From contig NC_059094.1 in the NCBI RefSeq assembly GCF_020497125.1, positions 3,265,733-3,329,732 on the forward strand: a DNA stretch of 64,000 nucleotides. The letters are read 5' to 3'. This document shows positions 63,083 to 64,000 of the stretch, in pieces; position 1 is the stretch's first letter, and each line of letters begins with the position of its first letter. The notes under the pieces were generated by a model. That model searched no databases. It was given only the letters and a program-made list of their open reading frames with translations, and had not been told where the DNA came from. The position numbers were made by a program, and so were the translations under genes. The stretch is from Mauremys mutica. Its lineage: Eukaryota > Chordata > Testudines > Geoemydidae.

Positions 63083-64000
63083 CAGTTCTTTTCTGCCCCC
63101 TGGATGAGGGGATCTCCAATACTACTAAAATACAATAGTAGAGGCCAGTTGCTGGGGCCAGGGCAGTCGGCGGCAGGCTGCAGCTGCATTGTTTGTGACA
63201 CACACATTCATACATACACATACACACTGTACGTATGTGTATGTGTATGAATGTGTCACAAACAATGCTGCTGCAGCCTGCCACCGACCAGCAGCGACCC
63301 CAGCAACCGGCCCCTGTGGGCTGCTGCCTGCAGAGAGCCTGCAGGTGCCGCTGGGCTGGGTCTGCCAAGGAGTAAGTAACCAAGGCAAAAACCACAGCCA
63401 GCCAGCCAGGGAGGGAGCCGGGGGAGGAGGAGAGGAAGAGAAAGTCAGGGGTGAATGAAGGACAACTGGAATAGCCTTCATGAAAGATACAAGATATTTA
63501 AAGAAAGTTTTATCAATTTCAGCCTCTGCACTCTGCAGGCAGGACAAAACAAAAAGAGATCTGAGATTGCACCCGCTGTCCTCAGGACATTTCAGGTGTT
63601 TAAATCAGTATATAAAGAGAGTGGATTGGAATGAAAACTACTATTTCTTTCAAAGGAGGCACAATAATTTCCCTGAATATTCAGTCTTCCCCTCTAATCC
63701 CTTTGTGGTTTTGTCTATGGGGGCTATTTGCTTTCCCTGTAAATCTTTAGTTGCTTTAGCAAAATTGCTTTGCCCAAAATAAACCCTAATCATCATGACA
63801 CATCTTTCCACCATGTTCTCCATGTTTTTTGTGTTGTTTTTTTTAAACAGTAACATTTCAAAGAGGATCTGCAAGCAGTTTGGACATCACAACCATGATC
63901 CTCTGGTGGGGAGGGAATGGGATAGATTTGAACTTGGAAATGGTTCCTGATTTTGATTGTGTTTAGGAGATCCCCTCATCCCAGGGGCAGAAAAGAACTG
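63083..64000. repeat. Inverted-repeat structure reaching the window edge
   Basis: 35 bases at 63083-63117 recur reversed at 63966-64000 (33 of 35 matching by eye). Between them, 63143-63228 and 63233-63312 form a tight inverted repeat centred on GTAC near 63230. The right outer arm is cut by the window end, so the full size is unknown. No transposase is visible. Confidence 0.8.
63143..63312. repeat. Compact palindrome (hairpin-forming)
   Basis: The left arm GGCCAGTTGCTGGGGCCA ... GCATTGTTTGTGACACAC faces the right arm GTGTCACAAACAATGC ... CAGCAACCGGCC, about 80 bp each, with an alternating CA/TG centre. The arms differ by small indels. Confidence 0.88.

Noticed and set aside
1..64000. Host protein-coding gene
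   Set aside because: No chain of exons with recognisable host domains is visible. Every domain-bearing frame belongs to a mobile element. Introns of a large gene crossing the window cannot be excluded.

Overview
This is vertebrate genomic DNA made almost entirely of transposable elements in various states of decay. No host protein-coding gene can be supported. The mix points to a reptile and most probably a turtle: many CR1-type LINEs ending in short octamer-like repeats (ATTCTATG or ATTCTTATG type), a tRNA-derived SINE carrying a CR1-like tail, a Penelope GIY-YIG remnant, an RTE-type LINE remnant, MIR-like SINEs, several Ty3/Gypsy lineages, a PIF/Harbinger transposon and many short hAT-like elements with 8-bp target duplications. 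The species call is an inference from repeat content alone. Layout. 1-3.9 kb: a hAT-like element, antisense CR1 reverse-transcriptase debris, unique sequence, a MIR and an antisense CR1 3' UTR. 3.9-8.7 kb: Gypsy-1 (+), with 191-bp LTRs, a broken gag-pol and an inserted SINE. 8.7-16.7 kb: the gag-protease remnant of another Gypsy (-), split by a very young Gmr1-like element (-) at 9395-16369. That element has 767-bp LTRs in which I see no difference, a perfect 5-bp target duplication, a flush tRNA-Leu-type primer site and one uninterrupted 1521-residue gag-pol whose integrase lies before reverse transcriptase. 16.8-20.5 kb: hAT-like elements, a possible old LTR and TA-flanked GTTGCCA-type elements. 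20.46-25.05 kb: Gypsy-2 (+), a better-preserved sister of Gypsy-1. 25-36 kb: nested hAT-like elements, a Penelope remnant, CR1 tails, and a 1.3-kb hAT-like element carrying a 70-bp minisatellite. 36-43 kb: an RTE remnant, a chimeric CR1 tail, antisense LINE debris and three short DNA elements with clear target duplications. 45.2-51.55 kb: a Harbinger element with transposase on + and a Myb/SANT-like gene on -, split by a 5'-truncated CR1. 51.7-53.8 kb: a CR1 interrupted by a solo LTR. 55.9-60.85 kb: a hAT-like element followed by a nearly full-length CR1 with intact ORF1 (SGNH esterase) and an ORF2 broken by three frame changes. 61-64 kb: an AT-rich, LTR-like stretch, element ends and a strong inverted repeat running to the window edge. 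The nesting gives relative ages: old MITE, then Harbinger, then CR1; Gypsy gag remnant, then Gmr1-like; GTTGCCA element, then Gypsy-2. Recombinationally or retrotranspositionally complete machinery is seen only in the Gmr1-like element, and even there the protease active-site triad is altered.
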